DNA from: Streptomyces sp. OR43
GTDB lineage: Bacteria > Actinomycetota > Actinomycetes > Streptomycetales > Streptomycetaceae
NCBI RefSeq assembly: GCF_008042275.1
Contig: NZ_RDBK01000043.1
Coordinates: forward strand, 3,073,038 to 3,135,450
Length of the DNA: 62,413 nt
Direction of reading: 5' to 3'
Shown: piece by piece, positions 40,623-50,938 of the stretch
Layout: each line of letters opens with the position of its first letter
Numbering within the stretch: position 1 is the stretch's first letter
The notes under the pieces: model-generated
Databases searched by the model: none
Seen by the model: the letters and a program-made list of their open reading frames with translations, nothing else
Told to the model about the DNA's origin: nothing
Made by a program: the position numbers and the translations under genes

Positions 40623-41270
40623 ATGGCACGGCGATACGACTGCAACGACGCCACGGACCGTACGACGGGTCTGCGCGAGGCCGCGTCCGCCGTCCGCCGC
40701 GGCGAACTGGTCGTGCTGCCCACCGACACCGTCTACGGGATCGGTGCGGACGCCTTCAGTTCCGAGGGCGTCGTCGACCTCCTGGAGGCCAAGGGCCGCG
40801 GCCGCAACATGCCGACGCCCGTCCTCATCGGCTCGCCGAACACCCTGCACGGCCTGGTCACCGACTTCTCGGAGCAGGCGTGGGAGCTGGTCGACGCCTT
40901 CTGGCCGGGCGCGCTCACCCTCGTCGCCAAGCACCAGCCCTCGCTCCAGTGGGACCTCGGTGACACCCGTGGCACCGTCGCCATCCGGATGCCGCTGCAC
41001 CCGGTCGCCATCGAACTGCTCACGGAGGTCGGCCCGATGGCCGTCTCCAGTGCCAACCTCACCGGACACCCCTCGCCCGAGGACTGCGACGCCGCGCAGG
41101 AGATGCTCGGCGACTCCGTGTCCGTGTACCTCGACGGCGGCCCGACCCCGGGCATCGTCCCGTCCTCGATCGTCGACGTCACCGGCAAGGTGCCGGTCCT
41201 GCTGCGCGCCGGCGCGCTCTCCGCGGAGGAGCTGCGCAAGGTGGTACCCGACCTCGAGGTGGCCAATTGA
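40623..41270 (+). CDS. L-threonylcarbamoyladenylate synthase (Sua5/YrdC family)
   Basis: 215 aa from ATG at 40623, ribosome site GAGGAGG just upstream. YrdC fold: GELVVLPTDTVYGIGADAF, KGRGRNMPTPVLIGS, FWPGALTLVAKHQPS, TVAIRMPLHPVAIELL and SSANLTGHPSPEDC, the segments that bind ATP, bicarbonate and threonine. First step of t6A37 tRNA modification. The C-terminal Sua5 domain is absent, so it is the TsaC-like short form. Its stop overlaps the next start (TTGA). Confidence 0.9.
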   Translation: MARRYDCNDATDRTTGLREAASAVRRGELVVLPTDTVYGIGADAFSSEGVVDLLEAKGRGRNMPTPVLIGSPNTLHGLVTDFSEQAWELVDAFWPGALTLVAKHQPSLQWDLGDTRGTVAIRMPLHPVAIELLTEVGPMAVSSANLTGHPSPEDCDAAQEMLGDSVSVYLDGGPTPGIVPSSIVDVTGKVPVLLRAGALSAEELRKVVPDLEVAN

Positions 41271-41908
41271 CCGCCCCTGAGGGGCGTGGCATAGCGGGGC
41301 AGACCGACACCTTCCGCATCCTCCACGTCAGCACCGGCAACGTCTGCCGCTCACCGATCACCGAGCGGCTGACGCGGCATGCCCTCGTGGACCGCCTGGG
41401 CGACCCGCTCCAGGGCGGGCTGATCGTGGAGAGCGCGGGCACCTGGGGGCACGAGGGCGCCCCGATGGAGGCGAACGCGGAGGTGGTCCTCGCCGACTTC
41501 GGCGCCGACGCCACCGGCTTCGTCGGCCGCGAACTGCTCGACGAGCACGTGATCCGCGCCGACCTGGTGCTCACCGCCACCCGCGACCACCGGGCCCAGG
41601 TGATCTCGATGGGCCACTCGGCCGGACTGCGCACCTTCACGCTCAAGGAGTTCACCCGGCTGGTCCGGGCGATAGACCCCGCGACGCTGCCCGACGCGCG
41701 CGACGAGGGCGTCGTCGAGCGCGCCCGCGCCCTGGTCCGTGCCGCCGCCGCGCTGCGCGGCTGGCTGCTGGCCCCGACGGCCGAGGCCGATGAGGTGTAC
41801 GACCCGTACGGCGCCCCCATCACCTTCTTCCGGTCCATCGGCGACGAGATCAACCAGGCCCTGGACCCGGTCGTCACCGCGCTGACGGGCGTCTCGGCGC
41901 CACGCTGA
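41267..41908 (+). CDS. Low-molecular-weight phosphatase homologue with nucleophile Cys replaced by Ser
   Basis: 213 aa from TTG at 41267, overlapping the previous stop. The P-loop reads HVSTGNVCRSPITERL; in active LMW protein tyrosine phosphatases the pattern is C-x5-R (e.g. CLGNICRS), so the catalytic Cys is Ser here (codon AGC) while the second Cys and Arg remain. The general-acid DP region near the C-terminus appears as DPYGAPITFF. It may be a non-catalytic phosphoprotein-binding relative or use another chemistry. Neighbour of the tsaC-like gene and SHMT. Confidence 0.85.
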   Translation: MTAPEGRGIAGQTDTFRILHVSTGNVCRSPITERLTRHALVDRLGDPLQGGLIVESAGTWGHEGAPMEANAEVVLADFGADATGFVGRELLDEHVIRADLVLTATRDHRAQVISMGHSAGLRTFTLKEFTRLVRAIDPATLPDARDEGVVERARALVRAAAALRGWLLAPTAEADEVYDPYGAPITFFRSIGDEINQALDPVVTALTGVSAPR

Positions 41909-42085
41909 AACGTGCCGGGGAGGCCGTCCGCGCCGCTCTGAGGGCCGTACACCCGGCCCCGGGCCTTCCGGTAGGCCGGGCGGGTGGGCCACGACCCAGG
42001 ACAGCGGGCAGCGGCCCCGCCGCGGGCCTACATTGGAGCTGACGCCACCGCCGGGCGTCGCCCCTCCCCAGGCCCGGAGCCCCCG

Positions 42086-43348
<1,263 letters not shown>

Positions 43349-43475
43349 CATGGTCGCTATGTCCGCAATGGTGGCCGCCTGTGCAACCATCGCGGAGGCC
43401 TGGGTGTCCTCAACCATGAGGCCGACCTAGTTAAGGTGTGGGCTGAGATGGCCGGCGATATTTCTGGGGCAGCCC

Positions 43476-44849
43476 GTGCGTGATTACCTGCTGACGCTCT
43501 GTGTCACGGCCGCGGTGACGTATCTGCTCACCGGCCCGGTGCGTAAGTTCGCCATCGCGGTCGGGGCGATGCCCGCGATCCGTGCGCGCGACGTCCACCG
43601 CGAACCGACACCGAGGCTCGGCGGTATCGCCATGTTCGGCGGGCTGTGCGCCGGGCTGATCGTCGCCGATCATCTGGCCAACCTCGACGGTGTCTTCGAG
43701 CTCTCCAACGAACCCCGCGCGCTGCTCTCCGGAGCGGCTCTGATCTGGCTGATCGGCGTCCTGGACGACAAGTTCGAGATCGACGCCCTGATCAAGCTGG
43801 GCGGTCAGATGATCGCCGCGGCGGTCATGGTGCTCCAGGGACTCACGATCCTGTGGCTGCCGATCCCGGGTGTCGGCACGGTCCCGCTCACCCAGTGGCA
43901 GGGCACGTTGCTGACGGTCGCGCTCGTCGTCATCACCATCAACGCGGTCAACTTCGTCGACGGCCTGGACGGCCTGGCGGCCGGCATGGTGTGCATCGCC
44001 TCGGCCGCCCTCTTCCTCTACACCTACCGGCTCTGGTACGGCTACGGGATCGAGGCGGCTGCCCCCGCGACGCTCTTCACGGCGATCCTGATGGGCATGT
44101 GCCTCGGCTTCCTGCCGCACAATATGCACCCTGCGCGGATCTTCATGGGGGACTCCGGGTCGATGCTGATCGGCCTCGTCCTCGCCGCCGGTGCGATCTC
44201 CGTCACCGGACAGGTCGACCCGGACGCGATGAAGCTCTTCGCGGGAAGCGAACGGCAGGCGACCCACGCGATGCTGCCGGTCTTCATCCCGCTGCTCCTG
44301 CCGCTGACGATCATCGCCATCCCCGCGGCGGACCTGGTGCTGGCGATCGTGCGGCGTACCTGGAACGGCCAGTCGCCGTTCGCCGCGGACCGCGGCCATC
44401 TGCACCACCGGCTGCTGGAGATCGGCCATTCGCACAGCCGGTCGGTGCTGATCATGTACTTCTGGTCGGCCCTGATCGCCTTCGGCGCGGTCGGTTACTC
44501 GGTGCACTCGACGTCGATGTGGATCGTGCTCCTGATCGTGGGGCTGAGCGCGCTCGGCCTGATCCTGCTGCTGATGCCCCGGTTCACCCCGCGCGCCCCG
44601 CGCTGGGCGGAGCGCTTCGTACCGCCGCGGTACCGCCGACGCCGGCGCCAGGCGGAGCCCGGGACGGGGTCCTCGCAGGAGCCGGAGAGCCAACAGGCGC
44701 CCCTGGATGATCAGATGGGGCAGAATGGGCACGAGGCCGCTCCGCAGGCCCCGATCGCCGCAGGAGTGTCCGGCGTCAACGGAGCGACGGCGATCGGCCA
44801 CCGTTCGCGCTTCGCGGACCGGCGCAAGGCCGATTCGACACGTCGTTGA
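43476..44849 (+). CDS. Undecaprenyl-phosphate sugar-1-phosphate transferase (WecA/TagO-like)
   Basis: 457 aa from GTG at 43476. About eleven membrane helices and the PNPT motifs: REPTPRLGGIAMF, GVLDDKFEIDAL (Mg-binding Asp pair), NAVNFVDGLDGLAAG, MGDSGSMLIGL and the cytoplasmic GHLHHRLLEIGHSHSRS. Transfers GlcNAc-1-P or a related sugar-P to undecaprenyl phosphate, starting teichoic-acid or surface-polymer synthesis. The C-terminal ~70 residues are a disordered Gln/Arg-rich tail. Located directly upstream of the atp operon, 259 bp away. Confidence 0.9.
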   Translation: MRDYLLTLCVTAAVTYLLTGPVRKFAIAVGAMPAIRARDVHREPTPRLGGIAMFGGLCAGLIVADHLANLDGVFELSNEPRALLSGAALIWLIGVLDDKFEIDALIKLGGQMIAAAVMVLQGLTILWLPIPGVGTVPLTQWQGTLLTVALVVITINAVNFVDGLDGLAAGMVCIASAALFLYTYRLWYGYGIEAAAPATLFTAILMGMCLGFLPHNMHPARIFMGDSGSMLIGLVLAAGAISVTGQVDPDAMKLFAGSERQATHAMLPVFIPLLLPLTIIAIPAADLVLAIVRRTWNGQSPFAADRGHLHHRLLEIGHSHSRSVLIMYFWSALIAFGAVGYSVHSTSMWIVLLIVGLSALGLILLLMPRFTPRAPRWAERFVPPRYRRRRRQAEPGTGSSQEPESQQAPLDDQMGQNGHEAAPQAPIAAGVSGVNGATAIGHRSRFADRRKADSTRR

Positions 44850-44966
44850 TTCGGACGCCAAGGGGCAATACCAGGCAAGTCGTTGAGTTGTCTTGCTCAC
44901 ACGCGCTGATTAGCTCTCACGTGTGACAGCAAGCACACTTTCTAGGTAAAGACCTCATCAAATAGT

Positions 44967-44984
44967 TTGTGATACCGTTCACGA
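44967..44984. promoter_or_regulatory. Rex-like operator upstream of the atp operon
   Basis: TTGTGAT-ACCG-TTCACGA matches the Rex redox-sensor consensus TTGTGAA-N4-TTCACAA at 12 of 14 arm positions. It lies 125 bp before atpI in the AT-richer part of 44850-45108, the expected promoter region. Rex represses respiratory genes when NADH is low; atp genes are reported Rex targets in other Streptomyces. Confidence 0.65.
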
Positions 44985-45108
44985 ACCCGGTGACAGAGCC
45001 GAAGGACCTGAGTAGCACGGTCCCTTGGCCCCGAGGCATCGACTCGGACCGGGCCTACGCTCGTCCATGACGACACACTGCCCACCCCCAGCAAGCGGAG
45101 CTGCCGCC

Positions 45109-45546
45109 ATGCCGTCCAACGACGTCCGGACTCTCCTCCAGACCGCCGTACCCACCGCTGTCGCCGGCGCAGTCGCCGCCGCGGTCAGCGCTGGCGTCGC
45201 CGGTGGCAAGGGAGCCCTGGGCGCGATCGTTGCGACGATCGTGGTCATCCTCTTCATGGGGATCGGGCTGCTGGTCCTGCAACGGACCGCCCGGTCCATG
45301 CCCCACCTTTTCCAGGCGATGGGTCTCGCGCTGTACACGGCGCAGCTCCTGCTGCTGTTCATCTTCGTCGCCGTATTCAAGAACACCTCGCTGTTCAACC
45401 CGAAGGCCTTCGCGATCACTCTGGTCGTGACGACACTCGTGTGGATCGGCGCACAGGCGCGTGCGCACATGAAGGCCAAGATCCTTTACGTGGAACCCGA
45501 GTCCGACAAGGACGAAAAGCCCCAAAAGCCCGGGTCCGCAGCGTGA
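45109..45546 (+). CDS. atpI: ATP synthase protein I
   Basis: 145 aa from ATG at 45109 (MPSNDVRTLLQTAVPTAVAG) with GCGGAG 8 nt upstream; an in-frame ATG at 45067 would add 14 residues. Four membrane helices (~13-33, 36-56, 75-95, 100-118) and a charged C-terminal tail (ESDKDEKPQKPG). AtpI helps assemble the c-ring. First gene of atpIBEFHAGDC; the 226-bp gap to atpB may hold a second promoter. Confidence 0.9.
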   Translation: MPSNDVRTLLQTAVPTAVAGAVAAAVSAGVAGGKGALGAIVATIVVILFMGIGLLVLQRTARSMPHLFQAMGLALYTAQLLLLFIFVAVFKNTSLFNPKAFAITLVVTTLVWIGAQARAHMKAKILYVEPESDKDEKPQKPGSAA

Positions 45547-45772
45547 AGGGTAGGGGCGGAATAAGTGCAGGTTCGCGACCCTGCTATCGTCCGGTTCCAA
45601 CTGCGGCACTGCGGGCGCGGGCATGTGAGCTGACGCCTGCTCGATCGCGAGGCTCAAATGCCTGACTGCCGCTCACACATCCGAAACACCAGTCCAGTGC
45701 CGAACCGCGGCTGCGCGCCGCGCCGACACAACGAGGTTGCCGTACCTATGCGCCACGCTGAAGGAGCCCGCG

Positions 45773-46594
45773 GTGAGTGCTGACCCGACACAGGTGCTCG
45801 CCTTCGAGACCGATTGCCACATCTTCGACGGTTGTGGTTTCCCGGCACCCGGCCTGCACTCGTTCCTGTTCGAGCCCCTCTGGGGCGACGCGGACAGCAA
45901 CTTGTACTTCAACAAGACGATGCTGCTGGCCCTGCTCGGCTCGGTCATCATCGTTGGCTTCTTCTGGGCCGCCTTCCGTAAGCCGAAGTTGGTGCCCGGC
46001 AAGCTTCAGATGGTGGCCGAGGCCGGATACGACTTCGTCCGCCGCGGCATCGTCTACGAGACGATCGGCAAGAAGGACGGCGAGAAGTACGTCCCGCTGA
46101 TGGTCTCCCTGTTCTTCGTCATCTGGATGATGAACCTCTGGTCCATCATTCCGGTTGCCCAGTTCCCCGTGACGGCGATCATTTCGTATCCGGCGGCTCT
46201 CGCCGGGATCGTCTACATCCTGTGGGTCGTCCTGACCTTCAAGAAGCACGGTTTCGTCGGAGCGTTCAAGAACTTCACGGGCTACGACAAGAGCCTCGGC
46301 GGGGTCCTGCCGCTCTCGATGACCATCGAGTTCTTCTCGAACCTGCTGGTCCGGCCGTTCACGCACGCGGTCCGACTGTTCGCGAACATGTTCGCGGGGC
46401 ACACGCTCCTGCTGCTCTTCACGATCGCCAGCTGGTACCTGCTCAACGGCATCGGCTTCGCCTACGCAGGCGTGTCGTTCGTGATGGTCATCGTGATGAC
46501 CGCCTTCGAGCTCTTCATCCAGGCTGTCCAGGCCTATGTGTTCGTGCTGCTGGCCTGCAGCTACGTCCAGGGCGCTCTCGCCAAGGGCCACTGA
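45773..46594 (+). CDS. atpB: ATP synthase subunit a
   Basis: 273 aa from GTG at 45773 with AAGGAG upstream. Membrane protein with five to six helices; the essential Arg of the proton path is in THAVRLFANMFAGH, and the late helix carries FELFIQAVQAYVFVLLAC. Forms the stator half-channels beside the c-ring. The preceding 226-bp gap 45547-45772 contains no gene; TATCGT at ~45581 is a weak -10 candidate. Confidence 0.96.
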   Translation: MSADPTQVLAFETDCHIFDGCGFPAPGLHSFLFEPLWGDADSNLYFNKTMLLALLGSVIIVGFFWAAFRKPKLVPGKLQMVAEAGYDFVRRGIVYETIGKKDGEKYVPLMVSLFFVIWMMNLWSIIPVAQFPVTAIISYPAALAGIVYILWVVLTFKKHGFVGAFKNFTGYDKSLGGVLPLSMTIEFFSNLLVRPFTHAVRLFANMFAGHTLLLLFTIASWYLLNGIGFAYAGVSFVMVIVMTAFELFIQAVQAYVFVLLACSYVQGALAKGH

Positions 46595-46661
46595 GCACCC
46601 ACCTCCTGAAGCACCCGGTGGCCAACCCCCACCGGACATTGAAAGAGAAGGAAGAACCGGC

Positions 46662-46910
46662 ATGTCCGCTCTCCAGACCCTCGCCGCCGGCGTCGAAATC
46701 AAGGGCAACCTCGGCTCGATCGGTTACGGCCTCGCCGCGATCGGCCCCGGTGTCGGCATCGGCATCATCTTCGGTAACGGCACCCAGGCGCTCGCCCGTC
46801 AGCCCGAGGCTGCCGGTCTCATCCGCGCCAACCAGATTCTCGGCTTCGCCTTCTGTGAGGCGCTCGCCCTGATCGGTCTGGTCATGCCGTTCGTCTACCC
46901 GACCTCCTGA
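46662..46910 (+). CDS. atpE: ATP synthase subunit c
   Basis: 82 aa from ATG at 46662 (AAGGAAG upstream). Two membrane helices joined by the polar loop ARQPE (46-50... residues 45-49); the proton-carrying carboxylate is Glu66 in FAFCEALALIG. The glycine pattern GPGVGIGIIFGNG is typical of c-ring packing. H+-type by its simple hydrophobic surroundings. It sits 67 bp after atpB. Confidence 0.97.
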   Translation: MSALQTLAAGVEIKGNLGSIGYGLAAIGPGVGIGIIFGNGTQALARQPEAAGLIRANQILGFAFCEALALIGLVMPFVYPTS

Positions 46911-46947
46911 CCGGTCGCGAACAGCCCATTCGACGGAAGGCACTGAC

Positions 46948-47493
46948 GTGAACCCCCTGGTTCAGCTCGCGGCGGAGGAAGCGGAAAACCCGCTCATTCC
47001 GCCGATCCCTGAGCTCGTCATTGGCCTCATCGCTTTCGTCATCGTCTTCGGCTTCCTCGCCAAGAAGCTCCTCCCGAACATCAACAAGGTTCTGGAAGAG
47101 CGCCGCGAGGCCATCGAAGGCGGTATCGAAAAGGCCGATGCGGCCCAGACCGAGGCCCAGAGCGTTCTTGAGCAGTACAAGGCTCAGCTCGCCGAGGCCC
47201 GCCACGAAGCCGCTCGTCTGCGCCAGGAGGCGCAGGAGCAGGGCGCCGTGATCCTGCAGGAAATGAGGGCGGAAGGCCAGCGGCAGCGCGAGGAGATCGT
47301 CGCTGCCGGCCACGCCCAGATCGAGGCCGACCGCAAGGCCGCTGCTTCGGCGCTGCGTCAGGACGTGGGCACGCTCGCCACCGCCCTGGCCGGCAAGCTC
47401 GTCGGCGAGTCCCTCGAGGACCACGCCCGGCAGAGCGGCACCGTCGACCGTTTCCTCGACGAGCTCGAGGCGAAGGCCGAGGCAGTCCGATGA
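46948..47493 (+). CDS. atpF: ATP synthase subunit b
   Basis: 181 aa from GTG at 46948. One membrane helix (~23-45, ELVIGLIAFVIVFGFLAKKL) and a long charged coiled coil (EERREAIEGGIEKADAAQTE onwards) forming the peripheral stalk. Its stop overlaps atpH by 4 nt (ATGA). Confidence 0.96.
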   Translation: MNPLVQLAAEEAENPLIPPIPELVIGLIAFVIVFGFLAKKLLPNINKVLEERREAIEGGIEKADAAQTEAQSVLEQYKAQLAEARHEAARLRQEAQEQGAVILQEMRAEGQRQREEIVAAGHAQIEADRKAAASALRQDVGTLATALAGKLVGESLEDHARQSGTVDRFLDELEAKAEAVR

Positions 47494-48305
47494 ACAGCGC
47501 GAGCCGCGAGGCACTGGCTGCCGCACGCGAGCGGCTCGACGCGCTGACCGACAACACGTCGGTCGACGCGGCGAAGCTCGCCGAGGACCTGGCCGGCGTC
47601 ACGGCGCTGCTGCACCGCGAGGTGTCGCTGCGCCGGGTCCTGACCGACCCGGCGCAGGCCGGCGAGGCCAGGGCCGAGCTGGCCGGACGGCTGCTGGGCG
47701 GCCAGGTGGGCGGCGAAGCCCTCGACCTGGTCTCCGGCATGGTCCGCTCGCGCTGGTCGCAGTCGCGTGACCTGGTCGACTCGGTCGAGGAGCTGGCGAA
47801 CACCGCCGACCTCACCGCCGCCCAGCGCAGCGGAGACCTCGACGACGTCGAGGACGAGCTGTTCCGGTTCGGCCGGATCGTGGCCTCGGACACAGGGCTG
47901 CGCTCCGCGCTGACCAGCCGGACCGCGACCCCCGCCGCCAAGGGCGAGCTGCTGCGCAGCCTGCTCGGCGGGAAGGTGCGGCCCGCCACCGAGCGCGTCG
48001 TCGTGCGGCTTGTGACCCAGCCCCGTGGACGTAGCCTGGAAGCGGGACTCGAGTCCCTCTCCAAGCTCGCCGCGGACCGCCGGGACCGCGTGGTGGCGGT
48101 CGTCACCTCGGCCGTGCCGCTCAGTGACCGGCAGAAGCAGCGTCTCGGCGCCGCGCTGGCGAAGATCTACGGCCGGCAGATGCACCTGAGCCTGGACGTG
48201 GACCCCGAGGTCCTCGGCGGGATCGCGGTGCGGGTCGGCGACGAGGTCATCAACGGCACCATCGCGGAGCGCCTCGACGAGGCGACCCGTCGCATGGCCG
48301 GCTGA
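47490..48305 (+). CDS. atpH: ATP synthase subunit delta
   Basis: 271 aa, the long actinobacterial form (E. coli delta is ~177 aa). Conserved features are the N-terminal helical domain and the C-terminal LSLDVDPEVLGGIAVRVGDEVINGT. The extra ~90 residues lie in the middle region. Joins F1 to the peripheral stalk. Overlaps atpF by 4 nt; a 140-bp gap with two hairpins separates it from atpA. Confidence 0.95.
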   Translation: MNSASREALAAARERLDALTDNTSVDAAKLAEDLAGVTALLHREVSLRRVLTDPAQAGEARAELAGRLLGGQVGGEALDLVSGMVRSRWSQSRDLVDSVEELANTADLTAAQRSGDLDDVEDELFRFGRIVASDTGLRSALTSRTATPAAKGELLRSLLGGKVRPATERVVVRLVTQPRGRSLEAGLESLSKLAADRRDRVVAVVTSAVPLSDRQKQRLGAALAKIYGRQMHLSLDVDPEVLGGIAVRVGDEVINGTIAERLDEATRRMAG

Positions 48306-48380
48306 CGCAGCGCGACGTACCAAACAGAACAGAGCAAGACCAGCGGCCCGGTTGGGCCGTGCAGAAATTGCAGAAGATTC

Positions 48381-48398
48381 CTGGGGGTCGGCCCCCAG
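48381..48398. repeat. GC hairpin in the atpH-atpA gap
   Basis: CTGGGGG-TCGG-CCCCCAG, 7-bp perfect stem, followed by ACCCCCTTAAGAAACTTCGGG. A second smaller stem (CGGCCC-GGTT-GGGCCG) lies at ~48341-48356. It precedes the atpA ribosome site by ~30 nt and may protect or pause the transcript. Confidence 0.6.
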
Positions 48399-48445
48399 AC
48401 CCCCTTAAGAAACTTCGGGCCCAACAAGGAGAGCAGGGAACCCAG

Positions 48446-50017
48446 ATGGCGGAGCTCACGATCCGGCCGGAGGAGATCCGGGACGCACTGGAGAACTTTG
48501 TCCAGTCGTACCAGCCGGACGCGGCCTCGCGCGAGGAGGTCGGAACGGTCAGCGTTGCCGGCGACGGCATCGCGAAGGTGGAGGGCCTGCCCTCCGCCAT
48601 GGCGAACGAACTGCTGAAGTTCGAGGACGGAACCCTCGGTCTCGCCCTCAACCTCGAAGAGCGCGAGATCGGTGCGATCGTCCTCGGCGAGTTCAGCGGA
48701 ATCGAGGAGGGCCAGCCGGTGCAGCGCACCGGTGAGGTGCTCTCCGTCGGCGTCGGCGAGGGTTACCTCGGCCGCGTCGTCGACCCGCTCGGCAACCCGA
48801 TCGACGGCCTCGGCGAGATCGCGACCGAAGGCCGTCGCGCCCTCGAACTGCAGGCCCCTGGCGTCATGGTCCGCAAGTCGGTGCACGAGCCGATGCAGAC
48901 CGGCTACAAGGCCGTCGACGCCATGGTGCCGATCGGCCGCGGCCAGCGTCAGCTGATCATCGGCGACCGTCAGACGGGTAAGACCGCGCTGGCCGTCGAC
49001 ACGATCATCAACCAGCGCGACAACTGGCGCTCGGGCGACGTGAACAAGCAGGTGCGCTGCATCTACGTCGCCATCGGTCAGAAGGGCTCCACCATCGCCT
49101 CCGTGCGAGGTGCCCTGGAAGAGGCCGGTGCGCTCGAGTACACGACCATCGTCGCCGCCCCGGCGTCCGACCCGGCCGGCTTCAAGTACCTGGCGCCGTA
49201 CACCGGCTCGGCCATCGGCCAGCACTGGATGTACGACGGCAAGCACGTCCTCATCATCTTCGACGACCTCTCGAAGCAGGCCGACGCCTACCGCGCCGTG
49301 TCGCTTCTGCTGCGCCGTCCGCCGGGCCGCGAGGCCTACCCGGGCGACGTCTTCTACCTGCACTCGCGTCTGCTGGAGCGCTGCGCCAAGCTCTCCGACG
49401 ACATGGGCGCCGGTTCGATGACGGGCCTCCCGATCGTCGAGACCAAGGCGAACGACGTGTCGGCGTTCATTCCGACCAACGTCATCTCCATCACCGACGG
49501 CCAGTGCTTCCTGGAGTCCGACCTGTTCAACGCGGGTCAGCGTCCGGCGCTCAACGTCGGTATCTCGGTCTCCCGAGTCGGTGGCTCCGCCCAGCACAAG
49601 GCCATGAAGCAGGTCTCCGGCCGACTGCGCGTGGACCTCGCCCAGTTCCGTGAGCTGGAGGCGTTCGCCGCCTTCGGTTCCGACCTGGACGCGGCCTCCA
49701 AGGCGTCGCTGGAGCGCGGTAAGCGCATGGTCGAGCTGCTGAAGCAGCCGCAGTACGCCCCGTTCCCGATGGAGGAGCAGGTCGTCTCCGTCTGGGCCGG
49801 CACCACGGGCAAGATGGACGACGTCCCGGTCGAGGACATCCGTCGCTTCGAGAGCGAGCTGCTGGAGTACCTGCGCCGTGAGCGCAAGGACCTCCTGACC
49901 AGCATCGCCGAGGGCGGCAAGATGTCCGACGACACGCTGCAGTCGATCGCCGACGCGATCGCCGCCTTCAAGCAGCAGTTCGAGACCTCGGACGGCAAGC
50001 TCCTGGGCGAGGGCTGA
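48446..50017 (+). CDS. atpA: ATP synthase subunit alpha
   Basis: 523 aa from ATG at 48446 (MAELTIRPEEIRDALENFVQ); AAGGAG and AGGGAA lie upstream. Beta-barrel, nucleotide-binding and helical domains in order; Walker A GDRQTGKTA (P-loop), the Walker B strand VLIIFDDLSK, and the arginine-finger region NVGISVSRVGGSAQ. Non-catalytic nucleotide site of F1. Followed after 3 nt by atpG. Confidence 0.98.
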   Translation: MAELTIRPEEIRDALENFVQSYQPDAASREEVGTVSVAGDGIAKVEGLPSAMANELLKFEDGTLGLALNLEEREIGAIVLGEFSGIEEGQPVQRTGEVLSVGVGEGYLGRVVDPLGNPIDGLGEIATEGRRALELQAPGVMVRKSVHEPMQTGYKAVDAMVPIGRGQRQLIIGDRQTGKTALAVDTIINQRDNWRSGDVNKQVRCIYVAIGQKGSTIASVRGALEEAGALEYTTIVAAPASDPAGFKYLAPYTGSAIGQHWMYDGKHVLIIFDDLSKQADAYRAVSLLLRRPPGREAYPGDVFYLHSRLLERCAKLSDDMGAGSMTGLPIVETKANDVSAFIPTNVISITDGQCFLESDLFNAGQRPALNVGISVSRVGGSAQHKAMKQVSGRLRVDLAQFRELEAFAAFGSDLDAASKASLERGKRMVELLKQPQYAPFPMEEQVVSVWAGTTGKMDDVPVEDIRRFESELLEYLRRERKDLLTSIAEGGKMSDDTLQSIADAIAAFKQQFETSDGKLLGEG

Positions 50018-50020
50018 TCG

Positions 50021-50938
50021 ATGGGCGCTCAGCTTCGCGTTTACAAGCGCCGCATCCAAGCCGTCACCGCGACCAAGAAGATCACCAAGGCGATGGAGAT
50101 GATCGCCGCCTCGCGCATCGTCAAGGCGCAGCGCAAGGTGACGGCGTCGATGCCGTACGCGACCGAGCTCACCCGCGCGGTGACCGCGGTGGCGACCGGC
50201 TCCAACACCAAGCACCCGCTCACCACCGAGGCCGAGTCCCCGGTCCGGGCCGCGGTCCTGCTCCTCACGAGCGACCGCGGTCTGGCCGGCGGCTACTCCT
50301 CCAACGCCATCAAGGCCGCGGAGAAGCTGCGTGAGCGGCTGGCGGCCGAGGGCAAGGAGGTCGACACGTACATCGTCGGCCGCAAGGGTGTCGCCTACTA
50401 CGGCTTCCGCGAGCGCAAGGTCGTGGAGTCGTGGACCGGCTTCACCGACAGCCCGGAGTACGCGGACGCCAAGAAGATCGCCGCGCCCCTGATCGAGTCC
50501 ATCACCAAGGACACGGCCGAGGGCGGCGTCGACGAGCTGCACATCGTCTTCACCGAGTTCGTGTCGATGATGACGCAGAACGCGGTCGACGGCCGGATGC
50601 TGCCGCTCTCGATCGACGAGGTCGCGAAGGAGAGCACGGAGAAGGACGAGATCCTTCCCCTGTTCGACTTCGAGCCGTCGGCGGAGGACGTCCTGGACGC
50701 CCTCCTGCCGCGCTACGTCGAGAGCCGCATCTACAACGCACTGCTGCAGGCTGCCGCTTCCGAGCACGCCGCCCGCCGCCGCGCGATGAAGTCGGCGACC
50801 GACAATGCCGGGGATCTGATCAAGAGCCTCTCCCGGCTTGCCAACGCGGCCCGCCAGGCCGAAATCACCCAGGAAATCAGCGAGATCGTCGGCGGTGCAG
50901 GTGCGCTGGCCGACGCGTCCGCGGGGAGTGACAAGTAA
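50021..50938 (+). CDS. atpG: ATP synthase subunit gamma
   Basis: 305 aa from ATG at 50021. N- and C-terminal helices of the rotor coiled coil are clear: RIQAVTATKKITKAMEMIAA and SRLANAARQAEITQEISEIVGG; the Rossmann middle domain contains LLLTSDRGLAGGYSSN. Its last base overlaps the atpD start (TAATG). Confidence 0.97.
   Translation: MGAQLRVYKRRIQAVTATKKITKAMEMIAASRIVKAQRKVTASMPYATELTRAVTAVATGSNTKHPLTTEAESPVRAAVLLLTSDRGLAGGYSSNAIKAAEKLRERLAAEGKEVDTYIVGRKGVAYYGFRERKVVESWTGFTDSPEYADAKKIAAPLIESITKDTAEGGVDELHIVFTEFVSMMTQNAVDGRMLPLSIDEVAKESTEKDEILPLFDFEPSAEDVLDALLPRYVESRIYNALLQAAASEHAARRRAMKSATDNAGDLIKSLSRLANAARQAEITQEISEIVGGAGALADASAGSDK

Noticed and set aside
48167..50767. Minus-strand frame of over 860 codons opposite atpA and atpG
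   Set aside because: Same GC-driven shadow effect; atpA and atpG are clearly real.
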